Shown: piece by piece, positions 52,007 to 61,731 of the stretch | Layout: every line of letters starts with the position of its first letter | Numbering within the stretch: the first letter of the stretch is position 1 | Origin: Roseovarius dicentrarchi | GTDB lineage: Bacteria; Pseudomonadota; Alphaproteobacteria; Rhodobacterales; Rhodobacteraceae | Length of the DNA stretch: 64,000 bases | Direction: 5' to 3' | Assembly (NCBI RefSeq): GCF_003316635.1 | Contig: NZ_QNQP01000017.1 | Span: 1 to 64,000 of the forward strand | Position numbers and translations under genes: made by a program | The notes under the pieces: generated by a model | What the model saw: the letters and a program-made list of their open reading frames with translations, nothing else | Told to the model about the DNA's origin: nothing | Databases searched by the model: none

Positions 52007-53311
52007 GTGAGGATTGGCCGTGTTCTGGGGTTGCTTGCGCCTGTCGCGCTTGGTGGTGTCATTGCCGTCTGGCTGATTTCCACGTCCGAACCTCCTGCCC
52101 GTGTCGAGAGCCGCGAACGCAGCGTCGTTGCGCACACCGTCATGGCCCAAGCGGGGCCTGTTCGCGCGGTTGTGCGCGGATTTGGCAATGTTCAGGCCGC
52201 GCGCAGCTGGGAGGCGATCTCCGAAGTGTCCGGCGCGATCATCTGGCGCCATCCCGATCTGGACACCGGCAATCTGCTGCGCGAAGGCACCAAGGTTCTG
52301 AAAATCGATCCGACCGCCTATGAGCTTCAGGTCGCGCAGGCCGAGGCGGATCTGGCCGCGCTGGACGCAGAAGCCGCGCAGCTCGACATCGACGCGACCA
52401 ACACAGAGCGGCTGCTGGCGCTGGAGCAGGACCGCCTTGATCTGGCCGAAACCGAACTGGCACGGGTGCGCGATCTGGTCGAACGCGGCGTTTCGTCCCA
52501 GTCCGGTCTGGACGGGCAGGAACGTGCCACGTTGCAGGTCCGCCGCACCACGGTCGAGTTGCAGAACGCCCTCGATCTGATCCCGACCCGGCGCAAGAAG
52601 CTTGATGCGCAGATGGCCCGCACCACGGCAATTCTGGCCCGCGCAAGGCGTGATCTGGGAAAAACCGACATTGTGGTGCCTGTCGATCTGCGGGTCGGCA
52701 CGGTGCATGTCGAGCAGCACCAGTTTGTCACGGCGGGGCAGCCGCTGGTGACGGCGGATGACGTCTCGCAGGCCCAGATCACGGCGCAGATTCCGCTGAT
52801 GTCGTTCCGGCGCCTGATGGGTGGCGGCGGCGCGGGCAGCGCCCTGTCACTGGGCGACATGCCCACGCGTTTCAACGGGATATCGGCCGAGGTGCGGCTT
52901 GTCTCGGACCCGTCCCAGACATGGACCGGCCGGCTGGTGCGGGTGGAAAGCGCGCTGGATCCGCAGGCCCGTTCGGCGCCCGCCGTCATCGTCGTGGACG
53001 ACCCATACGCCAACACCAACCCGCCGCTGCACCTGCCGCTGGTCCCGAACATGTATGCGGAGGTCATTCTGACCGGTCCGGTCATATCGACCAGCGTGAA
53101 GGTTCCCGGCAGCGCGGTTCACGGCGGCGATCTTGTCTATCTGCGCGACGCGGATGGCCGGCTTGAGCTGCGCGAGGTGTCCGTCGCCTGGCGTCAGGAC
53201 GGCCAGGCGGTGCTGTCGGGCGGCATCGCGCCGGGCGAGGAGGTGATTCTGGGCGATCTGGTGCCTGCCATTCCCGGCATGATCGTGACCCCGGCGGAGC
53301 GCCCCGAATGA
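52007..53311 (+). CDS. RND periplasmic adaptor subunit (second system)
   Basis: Membrane-fusion protein of 434 residues. The start is GTG 52007 with AAGGGGC upstream, giving MRIGRVLGLLAPVALGGVIAVWLI as anchor. A lipoyl half (GAIIWRHPDLDTGNLLREGTKVLKID) is followed by a long coiled-coil hairpin (about 105-210) and the second lipoyl half (VPVDLRVGTVHVEQHQFVTAGQPLV). It overlaps the pump gene by four bases. The open frame continues far upstream but lacks family-like sequence. Confidence 0.88.
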   Translation: MRIGRVLGLLAPVALGGVIAVWLISTSEPPARVESRERSVVAHTVMAQAGPVRAVVRGFGNVQAARSWEAISEVSGAIIWRHPDLDTGNLLREGTKVLKIDPTAYELQVAQAEADLAALDAEAAQLDIDATNTERLLALEQDRLDLAETELARVRDLVERGVSSQSGLDGQERATLQVRRTTVELQNALDLIPTRRKKLDAQMARTTAILARARRDLGKTDIVVPVDLRVGTVHVEQHQFVTAGQPLVTADDVSQAQITAQIPLMSFRRLMGGGGAGSALSLGDMPTRFNGISAEVRLVSDPSQTWTGRLVRVESALDPQARSAPAVIVVDDPYANTNPPLHLPLVPNMYAEVILTGPVISTSVKVPGSAVHGGDLVYLRDADGRLELREVSVAWRQDGQAVLSGGIAPGEEVILGDLVPAIPGMIVTPAERPE

Positions 53312-56300
53312 TCCGCTGGTTCACCGCGCATCCCACCGCGTCCAACCTGCTGCTGGTCCTGATCCTTGCCGCCGGGGCGATGGCGATCCCCACGCTCAAG
53401 CGCGAAACCTTTCCCGATTTCAGGCCGGTGGAGGCGGAGATCAGCGTCGAATATCGCGGCGCCACCGCCGAGGAGGTGGAGGATGCGATTTGCCGCCGCG
53501 TCTGGGATGCGGTCGAAGGTGTCGAGGGGCTGGACGAGCTGACCTGCACCGCGCAGGGCAATATCGCCCGCGCCGTTGCCAGGATGGACGCCAGCGGTGA
53601 CAGCGCCCGTTTCGTCAACGACCTGCGCACCGAGGTCACGGCGGTCGATGATTTCCCGGACGCGGCCGAACCTGCCATCGTGCGCGAATTGCACCGCACC
53701 GATCCCGTCACCTCGGTGGCCGTGGCGGGCGATCTGCCCCCCGCCCAGCTGGAGCGCTACGGCGCGGAGTTGCAGGACCGCCTGTCGGCGCTGCCCGGCG
53801 TGGCCAGGGTCACGATGTCGGGCTTTGGCAAGCGACAGTTCCGCATCACCGTGCCCCGCGCGGTGATGGAGCAGCACGGGCTGACGGTGTCCGCCCTTGC
53901 CGCACAGATCGACGCGCAAAGCGTCGACCGCCCGCTTGGCAGTCTGGAGACGCAAACCCGCGATATCAGCCTGCGCTTCACCGACGAGCGCCGCGATGTG
54001 GCCGGGCTGGCCGATCTGGTGGTGTTGTCAAACCCCGATGGTGCGCAGCTGACGCTGGGCCAGATCGCGACCATAACGGAAACCTATACGCCCGAGGAGG
54101 AACGCGCGTTCCTCGATGGCCAGCGGGCCGTGTTCCTGCAAGTCGACAAGGCGCTGAACGCCGATGCGCTGCGGGTGTTCGATCGCATCGAAACTCTGGT
54201 TGCCGGTGAGCGGGCGGTATTGCCGGACACGCTGCGTCTGGAGATCGTCAACGACAGGACCAGCATCGTGCGCGACCGGCTACAGATGCTGGTCGAGAAC
54301 GGCGTGATGGGGCTGATACTGGTCATCGCGGTGCTGGCGCTGTTCTTTCGGCCCGGTTTTGCGATCTGGGCGGCGATGGGGCTGCCGGTGGCCTTCCTCG
54401 GGGCGTTCGCGGCGATGGCCTTGCAGGGGCTGTCGCTGAACATGATGACGCTGGTTGCATTGCTGATGGCGATCGGGATCGTGATGGACGATTCCATCGT
54501 CATCACCGATTCAATCGCGCAGGCGTCGGCGCGCGGTGCATCGCGCGTGGAGGCCGCCGTTCAGGGTGCGCGTGCCGTGACGCCGGGGGTGCTGTCGTCC
54601 TTTGCCACGACCATCGCGGTCTTCGCCCCGCTTGCCTTTCTGGTTGGCGAGCTGGGCGCGGTGCTGGAGGTGGTGCCGCTGGTCCTGATCGCGGCGCTGG
54701 CCGCCAGTCTGGCGCAGGCGCTCTGGGTTCTGCCGCATCATCTGAGCCACGGGTTGAAAGGCGCGGACAAACCGCCCTCGCGGTTTCGCGCGGGCTTTGA
54801 CAGCCGGTTCGAGCGGTTCCGCGAAAGGTGGATCGGCGGCATGGCCGATCTGGCCATCCGGCGGCGCTATCTGGTCACCGGCCTCACGGTTGCGACGCTG
54901 ATCGTGACCGTGGGCTTGATGGGCGGCGGGTATCTGAAGCGCGAGGCGATCCCGGCCATGGACGGCGATGTTCTGGAGGCGCGCATCCTGATGGCGCAAG
55001 GCACCCCGCAGGCCCGCACCGAGCAGGTGGTGGACCGGATAACGGCGGCGCTGACCCGCGTTGATGCCGCCTTTGCGCCGGGTCAACCGGAGGGCGCGGC
55101 ATTGGTCAAATCCGTGCAGGTGCGGTTCAACCACAACGCCACCGCAGGCGAATCCGGCCCGCATGTGGCCACCATCGCCGCCGACCTGCTGGGCGCCGAA
55201 ATCAGAACCGTGACGCTGGATGAAATCGTCACGCTCTGGCGCCGCGAAATCGGCGATGTGCCCGGCGCGCTGGCCATCCTGCTGACCGAACCGGGCATCG
55301 GCCCGCAGGGCATCGCCATCGAAATCCGCCTGTCCGCGCCGGATCTGGAGGTGCTGGCGCGGGCCGCCGACGCGCTGCAATCGGAAACCGAATCCTATGC
55401 CGGGGTGTTCAACGCGATCCATGATCTGCGCCCCGGCAAGCCCGAATTGCGCCTGCACCTTGACCCCCATGCGACGTCATTGGGGCTGACAGCGCGCAGT
55501 GTCGCCGATCAGCTTGGCGCGGCGTTTCTGGGGCGGGTCATCACCACGGTGCAGACCGGCGACATCAGCCACGAGATCGAGTTGAAGCAATCGCCGCAGG
55601 ACCGCGATTCGCGCGACGACCTGCGCGATTTCACCGTCACGCTGCCCGATGGCAAGGCGGTGCCGCTGTCGACCGTGGCCCGCATGGAGGACGCGCGCGG
55701 CTGGTCCAGCATCACCCATGTGAACGGGCGGCGCACCGTGACCGTGCAGGCCGATGTCGATACCCGCATCGGCAATGCCGACGCGATCGTTGCCGAGCTG
55801 GAAAACGGGTTCCTGCCCCGGCTGGCCGGCCAGATACCCGGCCTCGGCTTCGAGATTGGCGGGCAAACCGCGAATTCCGCCGAAACCGTGGCGTCGATCC
55901 TGCGCGGCTTTTTGCTGGGTCTGGTCGGGATCTATGTCATCCTGTCGTTCCAGTTCCGCAGCTATGTGGAGCCGCTGATCGTGATGGTGTCGATCCCGCT
56001 GGCGTTTATCGGCGTCATTCTGGGCCATCTGGTCATGGGCTATAATATCTCGATGCCGTCGCTGATCGGTGCCGCGTCGCTGGCCGGGATCGTGGTCAAC
56101 AACGCCATCCTGCTGGTCGAGGTGATCAAGCAGCGCGCGGGCGAGGGCATGGATCTGGCCCGCGCCGCGGGGCAGGCCAGCCGCGAGCGGTTCCGCTCGA
56201 TCCTGATGGCATCCTCCACCACCATCATCGGCCTTGTGCCGCTTTTGCTGGAAACCAGCACGCAGTCGCAATCCATGAAGCCGCTGGTGATCTCGGTCGT

Positions 56301-56451
56301 CTTCGGTCTGCTGACCTCAACCCTTTTCGTGCTGGCCGTTCTGCCCGCCTTCTACGCGATCCTCGGCGATCTGGGGCTGGCGCGCGCCCGCCAGCAGACA
56401 CAGCCCGACGAGGCGGGCGCAACCCCCAGCGCCCGGCGCGACCCCTACTGA
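53308..56451 (+). CDS. RND efflux permease (second system)
   Basis: Efflux pump of 1047 residues, full length. It begins WFTAHPTASNLLLVLILAAGAMAIPTLKRETFPDF and contains the helix-4 motif LLMAIGIVMDDSIVITDSI and the late SLAGIVVNNAILLVEVI. It differs from the 19810-22908 pump (ETFPDFRPVEAEISVEYRGA, ICRRVWDAVEG) and belongs to another RND subgroup. ATGA overlap with the adaptor; no outer-membrane factor gene is adjacent. It overlaps the convergent DUF924 gene by seven bases at the stop. Confidence 0.92.
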   Translation: MIRWFTAHPTASNLLLVLILAAGAMAIPTLKRETFPDFRPVEAEISVEYRGATAEEVEDAICRRVWDAVEGVEGLDELTCTAQGNIARAVARMDASGDSARFVNDLRTEVTAVDDFPDAAEPAIVRELHRTDPVTSVAVAGDLPPAQLERYGAELQDRLSALPGVARVTMSGFGKRQFRITVPRAVMEQHGLTVSALAAQIDAQSVDRPLGSLETQTRDISLRFTDERRDVAGLADLVVLSNPDGAQLTLGQIATITETYTPEEERAFLDGQRAVFLQVDKALNADALRVFDRIETLVAGERAVLPDTLRLEIVNDRTSIVRDRLQMLVENGVMGLILVIAVLALFFRPGFAIWAAMGLPVAFLGAFAAMALQGLSLNMMTLVALLMAIGIVMDDSIVITDSIAQASARGASRVEAAVQGARAVTPGVLSSFATTIAVFAPLAFLVGELGAVLEVVPLVLIAALAASLAQALWVLPHHLSHGLKGADKPPSRFRAGFDSRFERFRERWIGGMADLAIRRRYLVTGLTVATLIVTVGLMGGGYLKREAIPAMDGDVLEARILMAQGTPQARTEQVVDRITAALTRVDAAFAPGQPEGAALVKSVQVRFNHNATAGESGPHVATIAADLLGAEIRTVTLDEIVTLWRREIGDVPGALAILLTEPGIGPQGIAIEIRLSAPDLEVLARAADALQSETESYAGVFNAIHDLRPGKPELRLHLDPHATSLGLTARSVADQLGAAFLGRVITTVQTGDISHEIELKQSPQDRDSRDDLRDFTVTLPDGKAVPLSTVARMEDARGWSSITHVNGRRTVTVQADVDTRIGNADAIVAELENGFLPRLAGQIPGLGFEIGGQTANSAETVASILRGFLLGLVGIYVILSFQFRSYVEPLIVMVSIPLAFIGVILGHLVMGYNISMPSLIGAASLAGIVVNNAILLVEVIKQRAGEGMDLARAAGQASRERFRSILMASSTTIIGLVPLLLETSTQSQSMKPLVISVVFGLLTSTLFVLAVLPAFYAILGDLGLARARQQTQPDEAGATPSARRDPY

Positions 56452-57089
56452 AACGCCTTGTTATGGGGGAACTGACCTTCGGCGATATACCTCTGCTCCG
56501 CGCCGGTCGATGTGCGGTTCAGTATGGCATTGCGATGCGGATGCCTGCCGAACGCGGCAATGACCTTGCGAACGTCGCGGGCCTGGCTGACGAGCGATGC
56601 GTAGATGTCCCGCAGGGGCGGCGGCGCGGCGGCGGCAATGTCCTGTCGCAGGCCGATCAACCGATCAAGGCGCTGCAAATGGTCCGGCCCTTCGCAATGG
56701 CCCAGTGGCAGGCCGCAGACAACCCGGAACCACGGCGTGCGAAGCGCATCATAGTGCCCGTTCGCCAAACCGCCCGTTGTCAGGGCCAGCGCATGCGGAT
56801 CCTGCGCAAAGGCGCGCGGATCATCGCGCCAGACCGAGCGGGAGAACTGATCCAGCACGACAATCAGCGCCAGCCGGCCATGCGGGTCCTGCGCCCAGTG
56901 ATCCAGATCGCCCCGCGCCGCCCGTTCGGTCAGATCCGAAAACCGCGCCACGATCGCGGCATCCGCGCCGCCCTGCATCCGCCAGCGCCAATGCGCATGA
57001 TGCGCCTGCGCGTCGATGCCCAGCGAGCGCCCCTCGGGAAACCAGAAGTCGAGAATGTCGTCCCATTCCCGGCGGTCTTGGATAGCCAT
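56445..57089 (-). CDS. DUF924 family protein
   Basis: Protein of 214 residues of unknown function, all-helical. The DUF924 pattern is visible: ILDFWFPEGRSLGID, LALIVVLDQFSRSVWRDDPRAFAQDPHALAL, FRVVCGLPLGHCE, and FGRHPHRNAILNRTSTGAEQRYI near the end. ATG 57089 has AAAGGGGA upstream; a longer frame to 57212 is not family-like. It lies 145 bases after the amidase and may or may not belong to that operon. Confidence 0.88.
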   Translation of the reverse strand: MAIQDRREWDDILDFWFPEGRSLGIDAQAHHAHWRWRMQGGADAAIVARFSDLTERAARGDLDHWAQDPHGRLALIVVLDQFSRSVWRDDPRAFAQDPHALALTTGGLANGHYDALRTPWFRVVCGLPLGHCEGPDHLQRLDRLIGLRQDIAAAAPPPLRDIYASLVSQARDVRKVIAAFGRHPHRNAILNRTSTGAEQRYIAEGQFPHNKAFQ

Positions 57090-57234
57090 AACGTCCCCTT
57101 TCATTCTGAAGTCCCGGCACCGGGCCTTATAGCTGCAAAATAGCCGCAAACAGAACCGCGATAACAAGGGTCTGGCGCATGTGGGCCAGCGGGGCGGGCA
57201 GGTGGCGATCACCCATGATCTGGCGGCCGGCGGA

Positions 57235-58635
57235 TCAGCGTTGATGCGCGGCCAGATCGAACGCGAACAGCTGTTCGGCCATCGCCGCGCAATCCAGCAG
57301 GAAATCCTCCTGATACCACGCGGCCGTCATGTGAAACCCCACCGGCAGGCGGCGGCTGTCCCATCCGCACGGGACCGAGATCGAGGGATGCCCGGTCAGG
57401 TTCGTGGCAATGGTATAGGGATACCAGACCGCCCGCACCCGCCCCGACGGCACGCCGTTGATCGGCACCGATCCGTGCGGGTCCATGTCATGCGGCAAGG
57501 GCGGCGCCGACAAGGTGGGCGATGCGATGATGTCAAACCGGCTCAGCACGTCCTGAACCTGCTGAAACGCGCGGCTGCGCGCCGCGTTTGCGGCGGCCAG
57601 CGCCAGTGCCGTGTGGCTGCGGCCATTTTCGACGTGAACCATCAAGGTGGGGTCGATCAGGTCCAGATCAGCCTCGGCAACCGTGGCCACCCGCCCGGCC
57701 AGCAGGGTTTCCAGCACGGTCATGAAATGCGGCTCCAGCGCGGCAAAATCCAGCTGCACCTCTTCGACACGCGCGCCCGCCCCTTCGATCCGGCGCATGG
57801 CGCCTGCCGTAATCGCCGCAATCTCGGTGTCGACGGGGTTGCCGGCCTGCGGCAGCCACGCCACGCGCAGCCCGTTCAGCGTGCGCACATGGCGCGGCGC
57901 GGGCAGGGTGGCCTGACCAAACGGATCGCGCCGGTCAAACCCCCGCACCGCATCGAACAGCAGCCGCGTATCGGCCACGTCGCGCGCCATCGGCGCGACA
58001 TAGACGTTGGAGCCGAACAGATCGGCGGCCTGAAGGTTGGGAATGCTGCCCTGCGTCGGCTTCAACCCCACGGTGCCGCAACAGGCGGAGGGGATGCGCA
58101 CCGATCCGCCGCCATCGGTTCCCAGTGCCAGCGGCCCCTGCCCCGTCGCCACCGCAACCGCCGCGCCGCCGGACGATCCGCCCGCCGTCACATCCGGGGA
58201 ATGCGGGTTCAGCGTGCGCCCGAACAGCGGCGCAGAGGTATGTATCTTGTGGCCAAATTCCGGCGTCGTCGTCTTGCCGATCAGGATCGCGCCCGCCGCT
58301 TTGGCCCGCGCCACGGCGACGGCATCGTGATCGGGCACATGATCCGCCATCACCCGCGATCCCATGGTGGTGCGCACGCCCTTGGTCAGGGTCAGATCCT
58401 TGACCGAATAGGGCAGCCCGTGCAGCGGCGGCAGGTCATCGCCGCGCTGCTGGCGGTCCTCGGCGGCCCTGGCACCGGCCAGCGCCATTTCCGGAACCAG
58501 CGTCACGAAGGCATTCAGATCCTTGCGCGCGGCGCAGCGGTCCAGCACGGCCTGCATCACCTCGACGGGGGAGAACGCATTTTCGCGGTATCCCTGCGCC
58601 AGCTCCCGCGCGCTTTTGTCGGCCAGATCAGTCAT
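57235..58635 (-). CDS. Amidase signature family enzyme
   Basis: Hydrolase of 466 residues cleaving amide bonds, substrate unknown. The Ser-cisSer-Lys triad is readable: Lys in GLPYSVKDLTLTKG, the cis-Ser and nucleophile Ser in DVTAGGSSGGAAVAVATG, and GTDGGGSVRIPSACCGTVGLKPTQG. ATG 58635 (MTDLADKSARELAQGYR) has a purine-rich site upstream. It is the downstream end of an operon that includes two SDRs, a deacetylase and a PotABCD-like importer, so it probably acts on the imported amide or amine. Confidence 0.9.
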   Translation of the reverse strand: MTDLADKSARELAQGYRENAFSPVEVMQAVLDRCAARKDLNAFVTLVPEMALAGARAAEDRQQRGDDLPPLHGLPYSVKDLTLTKGVRTTMGSRVMADHVPDHDAVAVARAKAAGAILIGKTTTPEFGHKIHTSAPLFGRTLNPHSPDVTAGGSSGGAAVAVATGQGPLALGTDGGGSVRIPSACCGTVGLKPTQGSIPNLQAADLFGSNVYVAPMARDVADTRLLFDAVRGFDRRDPFGQATLPAPRHVRTLNGLRVAWLPQAGNPVDTEIAAITAGAMRRIEGAGARVEEVQLDFAALEPHFMTVLETLLAGRVATVAEADLDLIDPTLMVHVENGRSHTALALAAANAARSRAFQQVQDVLSRFDIIASPTLSAPPLPHDMDPHGSVPINGVPSGRVRAVWYPYTIATNLTGHPSISVPCGWDSRRLPVGFHMTAAWYQEDFLLDCAAMAEQLFAFDLAAHQR

Positions 58636-58648
58636 GGTGCCCCCCCCC

Positions 58649-59374
58649 TCACAGCATCCACCGGCCACCGTCGATCAGGATCGTCTGACCGGTGATGAAC
58701 CGCGCCCCGTCTGAGGCCAGAAACCCGATTGTTGCCGCCACATCCTCGGGCGCGCCGACGAAACCGGCGGGCGTCGCGGCCTTGATCCGGTCCAGCACAT
58801 CGGACGCCAGCGTGTCATGCGCACGGGTGCGGATGGCGCCGGGGGCGACGGCGTTGACGGTGATGCCCTGCGCCGCAACCTCGCGCGCCAAGGCGCGGGT
58901 GAAGCCGACAACGCCCATCTTGGCCGCCGCATAATCCACCAGCCCCGCATCCCCGACAAAGGCCGCATCGCTGGACATGTTGATAACCCGGCCCCAGCCG
59001 CGCGCCGCCATCTCCGGCACCAGGGCGCGCGTGGTGCGCATTGTCGACAGCAACGACACCTCCAGCACGAAGCGCCATGTCGCCTCGTCCGAGACATCGA
59101 AACGGCTGCCCTTGTCGCGCGCGCTCTGGCCAAGGTTGTTGAACAGGATATCGACCGGCCCCAGATCCTGCCGGACCTTTTGCAGCGCGCCCGCCATGGC
59201 ATCGGCATCGGTGCCGTCCACCGCGCAGGTCAGCACGCCGGCGGGCAGCGCGCGCAGCGCCTCGGCATCCAGATCAAAGGCGGCCACGCGCAGGCCCTGC
59301 GCCGCCAGATGACGCACCGTGGCCGCGCCAATGCCGCCGGCGCCGGCCGTCACAAGGGCGGAACGCTGCGTCAA
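58649..59374 (-). CDS. SDR family oxidoreductase
   Basis: Short-chain dehydrogenase of 241 residues. It has TAGAGGIGAATVRHL, NNLGQSARDKGS in place of the NNAG motif, Ser in VINMSSDAAF, YAAAKMGVVGFTRALA and the end FITGQTILIDGG. It begins four bases inside the next upstream SDR and ends 13 bases before the amidase. Its NNLG variant and its own partner suggest a different substrate from the other SDR. Confidence 0.88.
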   Translation of the reverse strand: MTQRSALVTAGAGGIGAATVRHLAAQGLRVAAFDLDAEALRALPAGVLTCAVDGTDADAMAGALQKVRQDLGPVDILFNNLGQSARDKGSRFDVSDEATWRFVLEVSLLSTMRTTRALVPEMAARGWGRVINMSSDAAFVGDAGLVDYAAAKMGVVGFTRALAREVAAQGITVNAVAPGAIRTRAHDTLASDVLDRIKAATPAGFVGAPEDVAATIGFLASDGARFITGQTILIDGGRWML

Positions 59375-60117
59375 TGAAAGCTCCGCCCGCCGTCAACGGC
59401 CAGCGCCGCGCCGGTCACATAGGACGACCCCGCCTCGGTCAAATAGAGCGCCGCACTGGCGATTTCGCACGGCTCTGCCACGCGGCGCATCGCATAGCGG
59501 GCGCGAATGGCCGACAGGCGTTCCTCGGCGTTCTGGAAATCCTCATAGGACGACCGGAACAGCGGCGTATCCACGGCGCCGGCGGTATTGACGCGGATAT
59601 TCTCCGGTCCCAGCTCCATCGCCAGACATTTGCCGAACATGTTCAGCCCCGCCTTGCTGGTGCAATAGGCGCTGCGGTGGCTGAGCGGCGACAGCCCCGC
59701 CGCCGAGGACATGTTGACGATGGTGCCGCCGCCAGCGGCGCGCATGGCGGGCAGAACCGCCCGGCACAGGATCATCGCGCCGGTCAGGTTGACGGCAATC
59801 ACCCGGTCCCAATCGGCGTCTGTCATATCGCCAATCGGCGCCTCAAGGTCGATGCCAACGCAGTTCACCATACCATCCAGCCCGCCCATGGCGCGGGTTG
59901 CGGCCTCGACCGCCGCGCGGCAGGCGGCGCCATCGGTGATGTCGGCGGCAAAGCCCTGTTCGGTATCGTCAACGCGCAAATCCAGCGCGGCCACATTGGC
60001 GCCCTGCGCGCGGAACAGGCGCAGCGTCTCGCGGCCGATGCCGCTGGCGCTGCCCGCAATCAGGATGCGGCGCCCCTCCAGACGGCCCACGGCGGGCGCG
60101 GCCAGATCCCCGGTCAT
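59371..60117 (-). CDS. SDR family oxidoreductase
   Basis: Short-chain dehydrogenase of 248 residues. It has RRILIAGSASGIGRETLRLF, NCVGIDL for NNAG, SSAAGLSPL, and the catalytic YCTSKAGLNMF. It also has the typical end YVTGAALAVDGGRSFH. It overlaps the deacetylase stop and the following SDR by four bases each. Two consecutive SDRs in an amide operon suggest that an alcohol or keto group of the substrate is processed. Confidence 0.9.
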   Translation of the reverse strand: MTGDLAAPAVGRLEGRRILIAGSASGIGRETLRLFRAQGANVAALDLRVDDTEQGFAADITDGAACRAAVEAATRAMGGLDGMVNCVGIDLEAPIGDMTDADWDRVIAVNLTGAMILCRAVLPAMRAAGGGTIVNMSSAAGLSPLSHRSAYCTSKAGLNMFGKCLAMELGPENIRVNTAGAVDTPLFRSSYEDFQNAEERLSAIRARYAMRRVAEPCEIASAALYLTEAGSSYVTGAALAVDGGRSFH

Positions 60118-60935
60118 GGCCGCGCGCCTTTCAGTCCGGCGCGAATGTCGTCGGTCATCCGGTCACAGCGCCCGATCCAGACGTTATCGGCCTTGGCGAC
60201 ATGTTCCAGAAACCGCTCCAGCACCCACAGGCGCGACGGCTGGCCGATGATTTGCGGATGCATCGCGATCAGCATCATCCGGTCCTCGGCGCGCAGCGCG
60301 TCAAATTCCAGCGTCCATGCCTCTAGCAAGGCCGAAGGCGCCTGCATCGTGCGGCCCGGCAATGACACCGCATAGTGAAAGAACGGCGCATCATCCAGCA
60401 CCCAGCGGAACGGCAGTTCGACAATGTCCGTCTGGCGGCCGTTGATCTCCAGCAGATACGGCTCGTCATCGTCAAAGAAGTTCGATGAATAATCGAACCC
60501 GTATTCCTCGATCAGGCCCAGCGTGTGCCGGCTGAATTCCGCCGCGGGCGAACGCCAGCCGCGCGGGCGGTATCCGGCGACCTTCTGGATTGCCTCGATG
60601 CCCTTTTCCATCTCCTCGCGCTCCTGCTCCAGCGTCAGCTGCGTGATCCAGGTGTGGGTGTGCGAATGATGCGCGATCTCGTGACCGTCTTTCAGGATCG
60701 CCTCCATGATGTCTGGATGCGCCTCGACCACCAGACCGGGCACAAAGAATGTCACGTTCAGATCATGGCGGCGCAGCAGCTCCAGAACCCGCCAGATGCC
60801 ACGCTTCCAGCCATAGCGCCCCTGCGACATGACGATGGGCTTGCCCGCGTTCTCCTTGTCACGGGCCGTCCACAGGGTTTCGGCGTCGAAATCGAAAGTC
60901 AGGAACAGCGGAAACCCGCGCGAGGTGAATGACAT
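60114..60935 (-). CDS. Polysaccharide deacetylase family hydrolase
   Basis: NodB-fold metal hydrolase of 273 residues. Metal ligands are likely Asp in FDFDAETLW and the two His in HEIAHHSHTHTW; WRSPAAEFS is the third motif. Family members act on peptidoglycan, chitin oligomers or small cyclic amides (PuuE-like allantoinase). The neighbouring amidase and importer favour a small-molecule role (inference). ATG 60935 (MSFTSRGFPLFLTFDFDAE) was chosen; a longer open frame would overlap the permease. No signal peptide is visible, consistent with the cytoplasm. Confidence 0.85.
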   Translation of the reverse strand: MSFTSRGFPLFLTFDFDAETLWTARDKENAGKPIVMSQGRYGWKRGIWRVLELLRRHDLNVTFFVPGLVVEAHPDIMEAILKDGHEIAHHSHTHTWITQLTLEQEREEMEKGIEAIQKVAGYRPRGWRSPAAEFSRHTLGLIEEYGFDYSSNFFDDDEPYLLEINGRQTDIVELPFRWVLDDAPFFHYAVSLPGRTMQAPSALLEAWTLEFDALRAEDRMMLIAMHPQIIGQPSRLWVLERFLEHVAKADNVWIGRCDRMTDDIRAGLKGARP

Positions 60936-60945
60936 GTTCGGATCC

Positions 60946-61731
60946 TTAGACAAATCGGGAAAAACCAACCCAGCGTTCCGCAATGGCCAGCGCCGTGCCG
61001 GTCACAAGGATCAGGATGGTGGAAATCGCCGCAAGGCCGGGATCGACCCCGCCCTGATCAATGGCGGTAAAGATCTTGACCGGCAGCGTGGTCTGGCCCG
61101 GCCCCAGCAGGAAGATGGTGACCGGCACGTTGTCCAGCGACGTGATGAACGAGAAAAATCCGCCCGCCACCATGCCCGGCTTCAGCAGCGGCAGCGTCAC
61201 CAGCCGAAAGGTGGTAAACCCGCTGGCGCCCAGCGTGCCGGCGGCCTCTTTCAGATCGATCTTGACGCCCGACAGGCTGGACAGGCAGGCGCGCACCACA
61301 TAGGGCGAGGTCAATACGACATGCGCCGCAATCAGCGCCGCGAAGTTGCCGCGCCAGCCCACCACCGCATAAAATTGCAGCAGCGCCACCCCGATCACCA
61401 CGGCGGGAAATACCAGCGGCGCCATCAGGAACGACGCGATCGCCTCCGATCCGGGGATCATCCGGCGGCTGATCGCATAGGCGGCGGCAGTGCCCACCAC
61501 CAGCGACGCAAAGGTCGCCATGAACGCCAGCAGCAGGCTGAACCCGATGGCCGACAGCCAGCCCGGATCGGTCAGAACCTCGCCAAACCAGCGCAGGGTA
61601 AAGCCCTGCGGCGGGAACGTCAGATAGGACGTTTCGGTAAAGGCGCTGATCGCCACCACGATCACCGGCAGTTGCAGGAAAATCAGCACCAGACCCGCAA
61701 ACGCGGTCAACAGAACCGAGGGGCGCGTCAT
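60946..61731 (-). CDS. Polyamine-type ABC permease (PotC-like)
   Basis: Permease of 261 residues with six helices. It contains the EAA loop (LKEAAGTLGASGFTTFRLVTLPLLKPGMVAG), and the start LTAFAGLVLIFLQLPVIVVAISAFTE is typical of PotC. It overlaps the PotB-like start (ATGA) and lies 10 bases before the deacetylase. Confidence 0.92.
   Translation of the reverse strand: MTRPSVLLTAFAGLVLIFLQLPVIVVAISAFTETSYLTFPPQGFTLRWFGEVLTDPGWLSAIGFSLLLAFMATFASLVVGTAAAYAISRRMIPGSEAIASFLMAPLVFPAVVIGVALLQFYAVVGWRGNFAALIAAHVVLTSPYVVRACLSSLSGVKIDLKEAAGTLGASGFTTFRLVTLPLLKPGMVAGGFFSFITSLDNVPVTIFLLGPGQTTLPVKIFTAIDQGGVDPGLAAISTILILVTGTALAIAERWVGFSRFV

Noticed and set aside
51637-52188. 183-codon minus-strand open frame in the integrase/RND gap
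   Set aside because: Its N-terminal part is antisense to the RND adaptor and its translation has no recognisable pattern.
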